From the NCBI GenBank assembly GCA_002293065.1, contig DBCN01000154.1, forward strand, positions 17,625 to 27,972: a DNA stretch of 10,348 nt, written 5' to 3'. The position numbers were made by a program, and so were the translations under genes. Source of the stretch: Opitutia bacterium UBA957 (GTDB lineage: Bacteria; Verrucomicrobiota; Verrucomicrobiia; Opitutales; UBA953). Positions 1-6,931 of this stretch are shown piece after piece. Under the pieces are notes generated by a model, which did no database searches, had not been told where the DNA came from, and was given only the letters and a program-made list of their open reading frames with translations. Position 1 is the first letter of the stretch; every line of letters begins with the position of its first letter.

Positions 1-879
<879 letters not shown>

Positions 880-898
880 GCGCCGACCAGCCCACCCG

Positions 899-923
899 AA
901 GCCCGCCCACCGGCGGGCTTTTT
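899..923 (+). terminator. Rho-independent terminator between carboxynorspermidine synthase and nspC
   Basis: A perfect 7-bp GC stem (gcccgcc at 901-907, ggcgggc at 912-918) closes a 4-base CACC loop and is followed by five T. The two A before the stem can pair with the first T. It lies 20 bases after the synthase stop and only about 37 bases before the nspC start. It would therefore end or reduce transcription between two genes of one pathway, unless it acts as an attenuator. Confidence 0.85.
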
Positions 924-959
924 ATTTGCCCCCTCTCTCCACGCCAGCACCTTGAAGCC

Positions 960-2141
960 GTGCACGAATCCGACGCCCTCACTGCCGCCTTCCGTCAGGT
1001 CGACCTCTCGCAGGTCCCGAGCCCTTGTCACGTCCTCCACCGCGGCTTGCTCGAAGGCAACCTGCGCATCCTCCGTTCCGTCATGGACCGCTCGGGCGCC
1101 AAGGTGCTGCTCGCGCTCAAGGGCTTCGCGCAGTTCAGCGAGGCCAAGTTGATCTCCAAGTACCTCGCCGGCACGACGGCGAGCGGCATCCACGAAGCGC
1201 TGCTGGGGCGCGAAGAATTCGGCGGCGAGGTCCACGCCTATTCACCGGCCTTCAAGGATGAGGAGTTCGCGCAGCTGCTCCGCGTGGCCGACCACATTTC
1301 GTTCAATTCGCCCGCCCAGTGGCAGCGTTACCGGGCCGCGGCCCAAGCGGCCAAACGCAAGATCTCCTTCGGCCTGCGCGTCAACCCCGAGCACGCCGAA
1401 GTCGAAGTCGAACTCTACAACCCCTGCGCCCGCGGCTCCCGCCTCGGCACGCTCCGCTCCGAGATCAAAGACGCGAGCGACCTCGAAGGTCTTGAAGGCC
1501 TGCACTTCCATACGATGTGCCAACAAGGCGCCGACGTCCTGCAACGCACCGTCGCCGCCTTCGAGAGCAAGTTCGGCGAATTCATCCCGCACCTCAAGTG
1601 GGTCAACTTCGGCGGCGGCCACCACATCACCCGCCCCGGTTACGACCTCGACCTGCTCGTCAAGATCATCACCGACTTCCGGGCCCGCTGGGGTCAGCAC
1701 ATTCAGGTCTACCTTGAACCCGGCGAAGCCATCGGCATCGGCACCGGCGTCCTCGTCGGCACCGTCCTCGACCTCGTCCACAACGGCGTCGACATCGCGA
1801 TCATCGACGTCTCGGCCACTTGTCACATGCCTGACACCTTGGAGATGCCCTACCGGGCGGACATCCTCGACGGCGACCTCCCAGGCAAGCTTGCCCACAC
1901 CTACCGCCTCGGCAGCGTCACCTGCTTGGCGGGCGATGTCATCGGCGACTACTCCTTCGCCGCACCGCTCCAAATCGGCCAGCGCCTCGTCTTCATGGAC
2001 ATGTCGCACTACACGTTCGTCAAGAATACCACCTTCAACGGCGTCCCCCTCCCGGCGATCGCCACCTTCGACCCCGCCGTCGGGCAAACTCGGGTTATTC
2101 GCCGTTTTGGATACGCGGACTACAAAAACCGCCTGTCATGA
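960..2141 (+). CDS. nspC: Carboxynorspermidine/carboxyspermidine decarboxylase NspC
   Basis: This PLP-dependent, fold-type III (alanine racemase-like) enzyme removes CO2 from carboxynorspermidine or carboxyspermidine, giving norspermidine or spermidine in the last step of the alternative polyamine pathway. From the chosen start it has 393 residues, close to the usual ~380. Visible motifs are the PLP lysine K54 in LLALKGFA, HFHTMC at 182-187, the glycine-rich NFGGGHH at 216-222, EPGEA at 253-257 (cofactor phosphate), CHMPD at 288-292, TCLAGD at 321-326 with C322 as likely active-site cysteine, and a terminal YADYKNRLS. The start is GTG at 960, since homology begins just after it. The reading frame stays open upstream to position 45, but that part overlaps the synthase out of frame and has a noncoding look. 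No Shine-Dalgarno sequence precedes the GTG. An alternative start slightly upstream or downstream is possible. Confidence 0.93.
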   Translation: MHESDALTAAFRQVDLSQVPSPCHVLHRGLLEGNLRILRSVMDRSGAKVLLALKGFAQFSEAKLISKYLAGTTASGIHEALLGREEFGGEVHAYSPAFKDEEFAQLLRVADHISFNSPAQWQRYRAAAQAAKRKISFGLRVNPEHAEVEVELYNPCARGSRLGTLRSEIKDASDLEGLEGLHFHTMCQQGADVLQRTVAAFESKFGEFIPHLKWVNFGGGHHITRPGYDLDLLVKIITDFRARWGQHIQVYLEPGEAIGIGTGVLVGTVLDLVHNGVDIAIIDVSATCHMPDTLEMPYRADILDGDLPGKLAHTYRLGSVTCLAGDVIGDYSFAAPLQIGQRLVFMDMSHYTFVKNTTFNGVPLPAIATFDPAVGQTRVIRRFGYADYKNRLS

Positions 2142-2164
2142 GCCCCCAGAGGGCGGTCCGCGTT

Positions 2165-2192
2165 GCCTAGGTTCTTGACCCAAGGGCTTTTT
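2165..2192 (+). terminator. Possible weak terminator after nspC
   Basis: An imperfect hairpin (GCC and GG at 2165-2171 facing CC and GGC at 2180-2187, with a mismatch and a bulge) is followed by TTTTT at 2188-2192. The stem is poor, so termination may be partial. The same stretch holds TTGACC at 2175-2180, a -35-like hexamer for the next gene, but no convincing -10 at proper spacing was found. Confidence 0.35.
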
Positions 2193-2221
2193 ACGGCAAT
2201 TCCTGTAGGCAACAGAATCCC

Positions 2222-2824
2222 ATGAAGCCAACCACCATCATCCTCAGCTTGGTCTCCGCCGCCCTTGCCGGCGTTGCGATCGTCTGCGTCGTGACCGAAA
2301 ACGACACCCGCACCGAGCTCGCCAAGGTCCAGGACGAAACCCGCGAACAGGTCCGCGCCGCCCGCGACAAGCAGACCGCCTCCGAGCGCAAGGCCGCCGA
2401 AGCCGAAGTGAAGGTCAAGGCCGCCGAAAAGGCCGCTGAAGCCGCCGCCGCCAAGGTCGCCGCCGCCGCCGACGCCCATAAGAAGACCGACGAAGACTAC
2501 GCCGCCACCAAGGATGCCCTCGCCAAGAACGCGACGAAGATCGCCGAACTGGAAAAGGCGCGCTCCGAGTCCGCCGCCCGCGTGAACGAACTCACCGCCG
2601 AAGTCGCCAAGCTCCGCGACGGCTCCGAAGTGCGTGAAGCCAACGCCAAGTCGAAGAAGGCTGAAGCCGATCTGGAAGTCGCGTCCGCCGCCCTCCGCGA
2701 AGCCAACTCGAAGATGGCCGAAATCGAAAAGACCTTCGCGACCCTGACCGAAGAGAACAACCGCCTCAAGGCTCGCTCCCGCGAAATCGGTTCCGGCTCC
2801 ACGCCTGACCACCGCCCGCTCTGA
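2222..2824 (+). CDS. Membrane-anchored coiled-coil protein, function unknown
   Basis: This 200-residue protein has a short basic start (MKPTT) and one hydrophobic segment at about residues 5-24, then a long region rich in Ala, Lys, Glu and Asp from about 26 to 190. That region has heptad-like spacing and almost no Pro or Gly, so it should be a long, probably rod-like coiled coil outside the cytoplasm. Cys22 is preceded by AIV, which does not fit a lipobox, so a lipoprotein is unlikely and a signal anchor is favoured. The last residues (SGSTPDHRPL) look unstructured. No enzymatic or binding domain is recognised. It starts at ATG 2222, 80 bases after nspC, without a Shine-Dalgarno sequence, and is closed by a strong terminator. 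It resembles low-complexity envelope coiled-coil proteins, but such similarity alone does not give a function. The Ala-rich part around 2400-2475 is locally repetitive in GCC codons. Confidence 0.75.
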   Translation: MKPTTIILSLVSAALAGVAIVCVVTENDTRTELAKVQDETREQVRAARDKQTASERKAAEAEVKVKAAEKAAEAAAAKVAAAADAHKKTDEDYAATKDALAKNATKIAELEKARSESAARVNELTAEVAKLRDGSEVREANAKSKKAEADLEVASAALREANSKMAEIEKTFATLTEENNRLKARSREIGSGSTPDHRPL

Positions 2825-2845
2825 GCCTTAAACGGACTCCCCCCG

Positions 2846-2873
2846 AAAGGCCCGGCACCCGCCGGGCCTTTTT
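2846..2873 (+). terminator. Strong rho-independent terminator after the coiled-coil gene
   Basis: An 11-bp stem (2846-2856 with 2861-2871) closes a 4-base ACCC loop, and the 3' arm runs into TTTTT at 2869-2873. It lies between the convergent coiled-coil gene and vsr. On the minus strand the tract after the stem is only TTT followed by C, so it may serve vsr weakly. Confidence 0.88.
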
Positions 2874-2884
2874 GTTGGCTGAGT

Positions 2885-3331
2885 TCAAGCCGCCGGGAAG
2901 AACCGGCGCAGTTTGCGGAGCAAGGCGGACCTGGCCTTCGGCTTGAGTTCATGCTCCCACAGCCGCACCACGCGCCAACCGGCGGCCCGGAGGTCGCGGC
3001 CATTGCGACCGTCGCGTTCCCGGTTTTGCCGGAACTTGCGGAGCCAGAAGGCCCGGTTGCCCTGCGGCCGCGTCGCATGGCGCGGACAGCCATGCCAGAA
3101 GCAACCGTCCACGAAGATGGCCAGGCGCCGCGCCGGGAACAGGAAATCCGGACGCACCCGCCAAGCCGCCCCACCGCGCCGCCGCCCCTGCACCGTCCGC
3201 TGCCGACGCCAGCCGACGTAGCCTTCACTCCGAAAGACCTGGGCGAGCGCGACCTCGGTGGTGACGTTGCCGCGGCCTCGGACCTTGGCCATGAGCGCGC
3301 TGCGGGCGGCGGGCGTGAGGCGATCGGTCAT
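2885..3331 (-). CDS. vsr: Very short patch repair (Vsr-type) DNA mismatch endonuclease
   Basis: Vsr nicks DNA 5' to the T of a T:G mismatch created by deamination of 5-methylcytosine, so that repair restores C. From ATG 3331 it has 148 residues, near the family's ~150. Visible marks are an N-terminal acidic residue E26, RPDF with catalytic Asp D62, DGCFWHGCPRH at 75-85, the FWLRKFRQNRERD segment at 95-107, and a GWRVVRLWEHEL C-terminal strand. H80 matches E. coli H69. D75 stands where E. coli has H64, and H127 stands where E. coli has the zinc-site C117. A longer frame to 3367 exists, but homology starts with the MTDRLTP segment. No cytosine methyltransferase partner is in the window, so it is an orphan here or its partner is elsewhere. 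The protein is very Arg-rich. A broader Vsr-like nicking role in restriction is possible. Confidence 0.88.
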   Translation of the reverse strand: MTDRLTPAARSALMAKVRGRGNVTTEVALAQVFRSEGYVGWRRQRTVQGRRRGGAAWRVRPDFLFPARRLAIFVDGCFWHGCPRHATRPQGNRAFWLRKFRQNRERDGRNGRDLRAAGWRVVRLWEHELKPKARSALLRKLRRFFPAA

Positions 3332-3340
3332 TGCATATCT

Positions 3341-3367
3341 ATGATATAAAATAGGCCCGGCGCGCAA
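3341..3367 (-). promoter_or_regulatory. Possible vsr promoter, nearly leaderless
   Basis: Read on the minus strand, TATCAT (3346-3341, five of six matches to TATAAT) lies 15 bases after a weak TTGCGC (3367-3362). The region 3335-3353 is a sharp AT-rich island in GC-rich DNA. Transcription from this -10 would start about 3-6 bases before the ATG at 3331, which gives almost no leader and agrees with the missing Shine-Dalgarno sequence. Confidence 0.4.
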
Positions 3368-3400
3368 GCACCCGGCCTATCCACGGTGGACTCCACCAAA

Positions 3401-3430
3401 GGAAGAGGGCCGGCATCCCTGCCGGCCCTC
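3401..3430 (-). terminator. Terminator after the porin gene
   Basis: A 10-bp GC-rich inverted repeat (GAGGGCCGGC at 3405-3414, GCCGGCCCTC at 3421-3430) closes a 6-base loop. On the minus strand it is followed by TTCCTTT, an interrupted T tract. It lies 27 bases past the porin stop and upstream of the vsr promoter, so it should separate the two units. Confidence 0.7.
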
Positions 3431-3442
3431 GTGCTATGAAGA

Positions 3443-3460
3443 CTAAATCCTAGGATTTAG
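3443..3460. repeat. Perfect 18-bp palindrome overlapping the porin stop codon
   Basis: The sequence CTAAATCCTAGGATTTAG equals its own reverse complement. On the minus strand it begins with the last base of the final Phe codon and includes the porin's TAA. It holds TAA, TAG and TAG in three different frames, and by symmetry the same on the other strand, so translation stops in all six frames. As RNA it could form a 7-bp stem with a CUAG loop. Confidence 0.8.
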
Positions 3461-4776
3461 AACAGAACCTGCGCCTGGACGCGGAAGATGTCCGCATCGG
3501 CGAAGTTGGCCTGATTGGTGCTGAAAGTTCCGTCACCATTATAGGTGATGGTGCCTTCAAGCTTGGCCTTCTCATAGCCGACTTGGATCTTCGCGTTGTT
3601 CTTATTGAAGTAATAATTGAACCCGATGAAGATGCTGTGCGACTTATCGTAGGTGGAGCCGGAGGTGCCGGTGGTCACGACATCACGGAAACCATCGCCG
3701 ACCTGTTGACCGCGGCCATCGGTGTCGAGGGCGGAATAACGGGCTACCGCCTCAAGTTTCTCGGACAACTTGTAGGCAAGGGTGAGGTTGTAACCATTCG
3801 GGTCGCGATCCACGCCACCGCTGGAAGCGATGGTGCCGGAGGTGGCGTCAACGGCCGTGGTGATGTATTCACCCACGACGGTGAGGTCGCCGGTGACATA
3901 TTTGAAGTAAGGATTCAAACCTTCGACCATGTCCGTGGAACCACCGACAGCGGTAAGGGTGCCGCCATGAGGGGTAATGCCGAAGTTGACACCAACCATG
4001 AGGCCGAGGGGCTTCCAGTCGAAGGAGGCGTTGGCATAGTAACCGTAATCATTGACACCGGTGGAGTTGTAACCCTGGACGGCATCGACGATGGCCGCAC
4101 CGTAGGCAAAGGTACCGGGACCGCCTTCACCGACGACGATCTTGTTGGAATAATGGAGGCCGACGTGGCGGGCACCGAAACCAAGGCGACGACCATTGTT
4201 GGACTCGGCGAAGTAACGGGTGAGCATGGAACGCTCGACGGTGTAGAGGGCGGAGGAGGAGGTGTTCTCTTCCTGACCGAAGTTGACCTTCTGGTACCCG
4301 ATGTCGAACTTGCCGAACTCGGCTTCGTACGTGAAGACGGCCTTGTCGGCGGCGCCGGCGCGGACGCCGGAAGTGCCCTGGGAGCTGTCACCGAAGTTCC
4401 AGACGAGTTCGCCGGAGAAGCCATAACCTACATCAACCTTGGCGCCGAGGTAGAGGCGACGCATCAGCACGTTGTTGAGGTCGGTCGCTTGGGTCTCGAC
4501 GCCCGCAGCGGTCTGCGTGTAGTCGGCCATTTCCCACTGGCCTTGGATACGGCCGGAGAAGGTGAGGCGGTTGGCACCGGCTTCCTTGATGAAAACGCGG
4601 TCCATGCCAGACTCGGTCTTCGTGGCGGCGGCCGACTGAAGCGTCTTGGCACGCTCTTCAGCGGTGATGATGCCCTTCTTCACGAGAAGATCGAGCGTGG
4701 CTTTGTCTTGGGCGAAGGCCGGAACCGCGGAGAGGGCGGCAGCGGCAATCAACATGGACTGGAGGGTGCTTTTCAT
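3457..4776 (-). CDS. Outer-membrane porin, OprP/OprO (phosphate-selective) type
   Basis: A 439-residue outer-membrane beta-barrel that would let small, perhaps anionic, solutes diffuse into the periplasm. The signal peptide MKSTLQSMLIAAAALSAVPAFA is likely cut after residue 22 (AFA before QDK). Residues 27-46 form a short helical segment (LDLLVKKGIITAEERAKTL), a common N-terminal prefix in these porins. The barrel runs from about residue 68 to the end. It has alternating aromatic and polar strands, RRLYLGAKVDVGYGFSGEL, DIGYQKVNFG near the middle, Gly/Thr/Asn-rich loops, and a last strand FRVQAQVLF ending in Phe, the signal for barrel assembly. Length matches OprP (about 440). The substrate is uncertain: no phosphate transport or pho genes adjoin it, and many proteins of this family are not phosphate-specific. 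It is monocistronic, with its own promoter region and terminator. Many codons here are less GC-rich at the third position than in neighbours. Confidence 0.87.
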   Translation of the reverse strand: MKSTLQSMLIAAAALSAVPAFAQDKATLDLLVKKGIITAEERAKTLQSAAATKTESGMDRVFIKEAGANRLTFSGRIQGQWEMADYTQTAAGVETQATDLNNVLMRRLYLGAKVDVGYGFSGELVWNFGDSSQGTSGVRAGAADKAVFTYEAEFGKFDIGYQKVNFGQEENTSSSALYTVERSMLTRYFAESNNGRRLGFGARHVGLHYSNKIVVGEGGPGTFAYGAAIVDAVQGYNSTGVNDYGYYANASFDWKPLGLMVGVNFGITPHGGTLTAVGGSTDMVEGLNPYFKYVTGDLTVVGEYITTAVDATSGTIASSGGVDRDPNGYNLTLAYKLSEKLEAVARYSALDTDGRGQQVGDGFRDVVTTGTSGSTYDKSHSIFIGFNYYFNKNNAKIQVGYEKAKLEGTITYNGDGTFSTNQANFADADIFRVQAQVLF

Positions 4777-4807
4777 AGGTGTTGTGTGCGATGTGCAGGA
4801 TCACTAT

Positions 4808-4836
4808 CTCATTCGATTGTTACGGCTTGATGTCAA
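4808..4836 (-). promoter_or_regulatory. Possible porin promoter (-35 TTGACA)
   Basis: On the minus strand a perfect TTGACA lies at 4836-4831. At 17 bases spacing the -10 position reads AATGAG (4813-4808), and at 19 it reads TGAGAT, both poor matches to TATAAT. The site is about 55 bases upstream of the porin ATG in an AT-richer gap. The -35 is convincing, the -10 is not. Confidence 0.35.
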
Positions 4837-4868
4837 AACGGTGAACAGCCTGCCACTTGAGCCGACTT

Positions 4869-5747
4869 TCAGGACAAAAACGACCGTAAACCCGTGAAAA
4901 CATCTTGGACGGTCGGTTTCCATCTCAATTCGCGGGCAATCAGACTCGCGTCGACGATGCGACTGGGCTGCACCTGGCCGCTCCGGCGCATCCGCGGACC
5001 CGCCGGGGCTTCGGCGTCGAAGATGGGCGCGGGCAACTGCAGCTGGGCGGAAATCCACAGAGCCAAGTCGGCTTTCGTGACGGGCTGGCCATCGGTGACA
5101 TTGTAGAGGTGCGCCCCGCGCGCCGCACTTTCCGCAGCCGCCAACACCGCCCCGGCGGCGTCCGCCTGATGCAGGTAGTTGATGAAATGATCCACGCGGC
5201 CACCAATGACGTTCTCGCCACGCTTGAGCTGATCGAGGAGGTAATGGCGACCCGGTCCATACAGACCTCCGAAGCGCAGCACCGTCGCGGACGCGAGACC
5301 CGACGCGAGCACCGCACGCTCTCCGGCGAGCATGGCATCGGCCGTCGGGGTACCGCCGACTTCACTGGCTTCGGTGACGACGCTACCATCGTCTTGACGA
5401 TAGACGCCCGTTGAGCTCGTGAAGATGAAATGTCGCGCCCCAGCCCCGCCGGCCCAAGCCAGCGCGCGCTTCACGCCGGCATCGTAGGTCCGAGCATAAG
5501 CATCCACCCCGGCTCCGCCAGTGCTGGCGGCGTAGACGACGACGTCAAAGGCCGCCGGCAAGGCCGTCCAATCGTCGGCTTGCAGGTCGCACGCCTGCGC
5601 GGAAACACCCAGCGCCTGCAACCGGGCGACGGACTCTCCCGAGCGCACCACGCCGAGGACGGCATGACCACGGGCTTGGGCCTGCAGCGCAAACGCGGTG
5701 CCGACGTAGCCGCAACCGAGGACAGCGATGCGCAGGGAGCCGCTCAC
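4869..5747 (-). CDS. NAD(P)-dependent atypical SDR / epimerase-like protein (YeeZ-like)
   Basis: A 292-residue Rossmann-fold protein of the extended SDR superfamily. The nucleotide-binding glycine motif is GCGYVG at residues 11-16 after a beta strand (RIAVL). Other marks are VVYAAST at 70-76, FTSSTGVYRQ at 109-118, RFGGLYGPGR at 158-167 and a substrate-side segment FINYLHQADAAGAV at 188-201. The normal catalytic YxxxK is not seen: the region after TSSTGVY reads through TADAMLAGERAVL. This pattern fits the atypical YeeZ subgroup, whose reaction is not well established, so no substrate is claimed. The start is GTG at 5747, which overlaps the lpxB stop (GTGA). That suggests translational coupling and membership of the Gfo/Idh-lpxB operon. 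No clear terminator follows before the porin promoter region. Confidence 0.82.
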   Translation of the reverse strand: MSGSLRIAVLGCGYVGTAFALQAQARGHAVLGVVRSGESVARLQALGVSAQACDLQADDWTALPAAFDVVVYAASTGGAGVDAYARTYDAGVKRALAWAGGAGARHFIFTSSTGVYRQDDGSVVTEASEVGGTPTADAMLAGERAVLASGLASATVLRFGGLYGPGRHYLLDQLKRGENVIGGRVDHFINYLHQADAAGAVLAAAESAARGAHLYNVTDGQPVTKADLALWISAQLQLPAPIFDAEAPAGPRMRRSGQVQPSRIVDASLIARELRWKPTVQDVFTGLRSFLS

Positions 5748-6931
5748 CGTGGCAAGAAGCTAGCCATCCATTCGGCCGGCGTGGAGCCCGCGGTGGCCGC
5801 GAGGAGGCTCATGAGTTCACGGGCATCGGCGTCCGCCTGCCGCCGGGCTTGGCCATCGTCGACGCACGCCGCCAAGCGCGCGGCGAGGGCCCGCGGTTCG
5901 CAGGCCGACTGCAGGTACTCCGGCCAAGCCGGCCGCTTGAGGAGAATATTGGCGATGCCAAGGTGGTCGACGCGGCCCGCGATCAGGCGCCGGCCGACGA
6001 TCCAGGTCAACGGGTTCGCCCGATAGACGACGGCCCCGGGAATCCCGGCCAACGCGACCGTCAGCGACATCGTGCCCGAACTGACGAGCGCGGCACAGCC
6101 GGCGACCGGCCCATCGGAAACCGGCCGCAGGTCGATGCCTTTGGCTTCTTCACCGTATTCGGCGCACAAGCGATAAAGCTCGGCATGCACTTCCCCACCC
6201 GTGTGCAGGACGAGCGCGCGACGCTTCGGATGGTCGCGCCGGAAACGGGCAAAGGCCTCGATCAGCGCCGGGAAGATCTTGCGGACGGGCTTGGGACGGC
6301 TACCGGGCAAGAGAAGGACCGGGCCTTCGGCGGCGTAGCTCAGCGCCGGAACGTGGTCGGCTTCCGCAAAGGGATGGCCGACGAAACGGGCGTCCAGTTT
6401 GGTATCGGCGTAGACCGCCGGCTCGAACGGGAAAATCGTCCCGACGGCATCGAGGTCGCGGGCCATCGTGAAGCGACGCTTCGGCTTCCACGCCCACAAC
6501 TGGGGGCTGACATATTGGATGACGGCCGTCTCACCGCCACCCGCCCGGGAAAGTCCGGCCAAGCGGAGTTCGTTCGCCAAGCGCAGGTTGAGCCCGGGGT
6601 AATCGACGAGCACGACGAGCTTGGGCTTCCACTGCAGGGACCAAGCGGTCATCCGCGCGAAGAGGCGGCGGTAGAAAGGGTATGCCGAAAGGACCTCGAC
6701 GATGCCGACGGCGGAGAAGCCGGTCATATCGAAGAGCAATTGCGCACCGGCCGCCTGCATCCGCGGGCCGCCGAAGGCCGCCACGCGCAAGTCCGGCCGA
6801 AGCTTCAGCAAATCTTGGATCGCCTTGGCGGCATGCTGATCGCCGGAATGTTCACCCGCCACGAAGAGGACATCGACCCCGCCCGTGCGGGGCCGCTCAA
6901 AGGCCGCCGGGATGGACGGGAAAGCGCTCAT
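5744..6931 (-). CDS. lpxB: Lipid A disaccharide synthase
   Basis: LpxB is a membrane-associated GT19 glycosyltransferase that joins UDP-2,3-diacylglucosamine and lipid X to form the lipid A disaccharide on the inner face of the cytoplasmic membrane. The 395 residues match the usual ~380. Seen in order: VLFVAGEHSGD at 21-31 (the N-terminal signature), SAVGIVEVL at 73-81, VDYPGLNLRLA at 109-119 with D110 matching the catalytic-region Asp of E. coli LpxB, YVSPQLWAWKPKR at 140-152, FVGHPFAE at 183-190, LPGSR at 208-212, and SSGTMSLTVALAGIP at 284-298 of the nucleotide-sugar site. Most homologues I recall have Glu where T291 stands. A linker of about 19 residues precedes the first strand. Its ATG overlaps the stop of the upstream oxidoreductase (ATGA), and its own stop overlaps the SDR start (GTGA). 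No Shine-Dalgarno sequence is visible. Confidence 0.95.
   Translation of the reverse strand: MSAFPSIPAAFERPRTGGVDVLFVAGEHSGDQHAAKAIQDLLKLRPDLRVAAFGGPRMQAAGAQLLFDMTGFSAVGIVEVLSAYPFYRRLFARMTAWSLQWKPKLVVLVDYPGLNLRLANELRLAGLSRAGGGETAVIQYVSPQLWAWKPKRRFTMARDLDAVGTIFPFEPAVYADTKLDARFVGHPFAEADHVPALSYAAEGPVLLLPGSRPKPVRKIFPALIEAFARFRRDHPKRRALVLHTGGEVHAELYRLCAEYGEEAKGIDLRPVSDGPVAGCAALVSSGTMSLTVALAGIPGAVVYRANPLTWIVGRRLIAGRVDHLGIANILLKRPAWPEYLQSACEPRALAARLAACVDDGQARRQADADARELMSLLAATAGSTPAEWMASFLPR

Noticed and set aside
2385..2480. Tandem repeat in the coiled-coil gene
   Set aside because: GCC- and AAG-rich runs reflect Ala/Lys coding; no exact repeated unit with a constant period was seen.
2120..2812. 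230-residue minus-strand frame opposite the coiled-coil gene
   Set aside because: It is Gly/Phe/Leu-rich low-complexity translation, the mirror of GCC/AAG codon repeats. The plus-strand gene has a membrane segment and its own terminator.
3583..4830. 415-residue open frame on the plus strand opposite the porin
   Set aside because: It is antisense to a clear porin with signal peptide and terminal Phe. The translation is Gly/Val/Asp-rich and lacks domains, as expected from codon bias.
4826..4850. Pho box or FNR-like site upstream of the porin
   Set aside because: CTGTTCA plus 4 bases plus TTTGACA matches only the first half of a Pho half-site, and TTGATGTCAA has too short a spacer for FNR/CRP. 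Neither is convincing.
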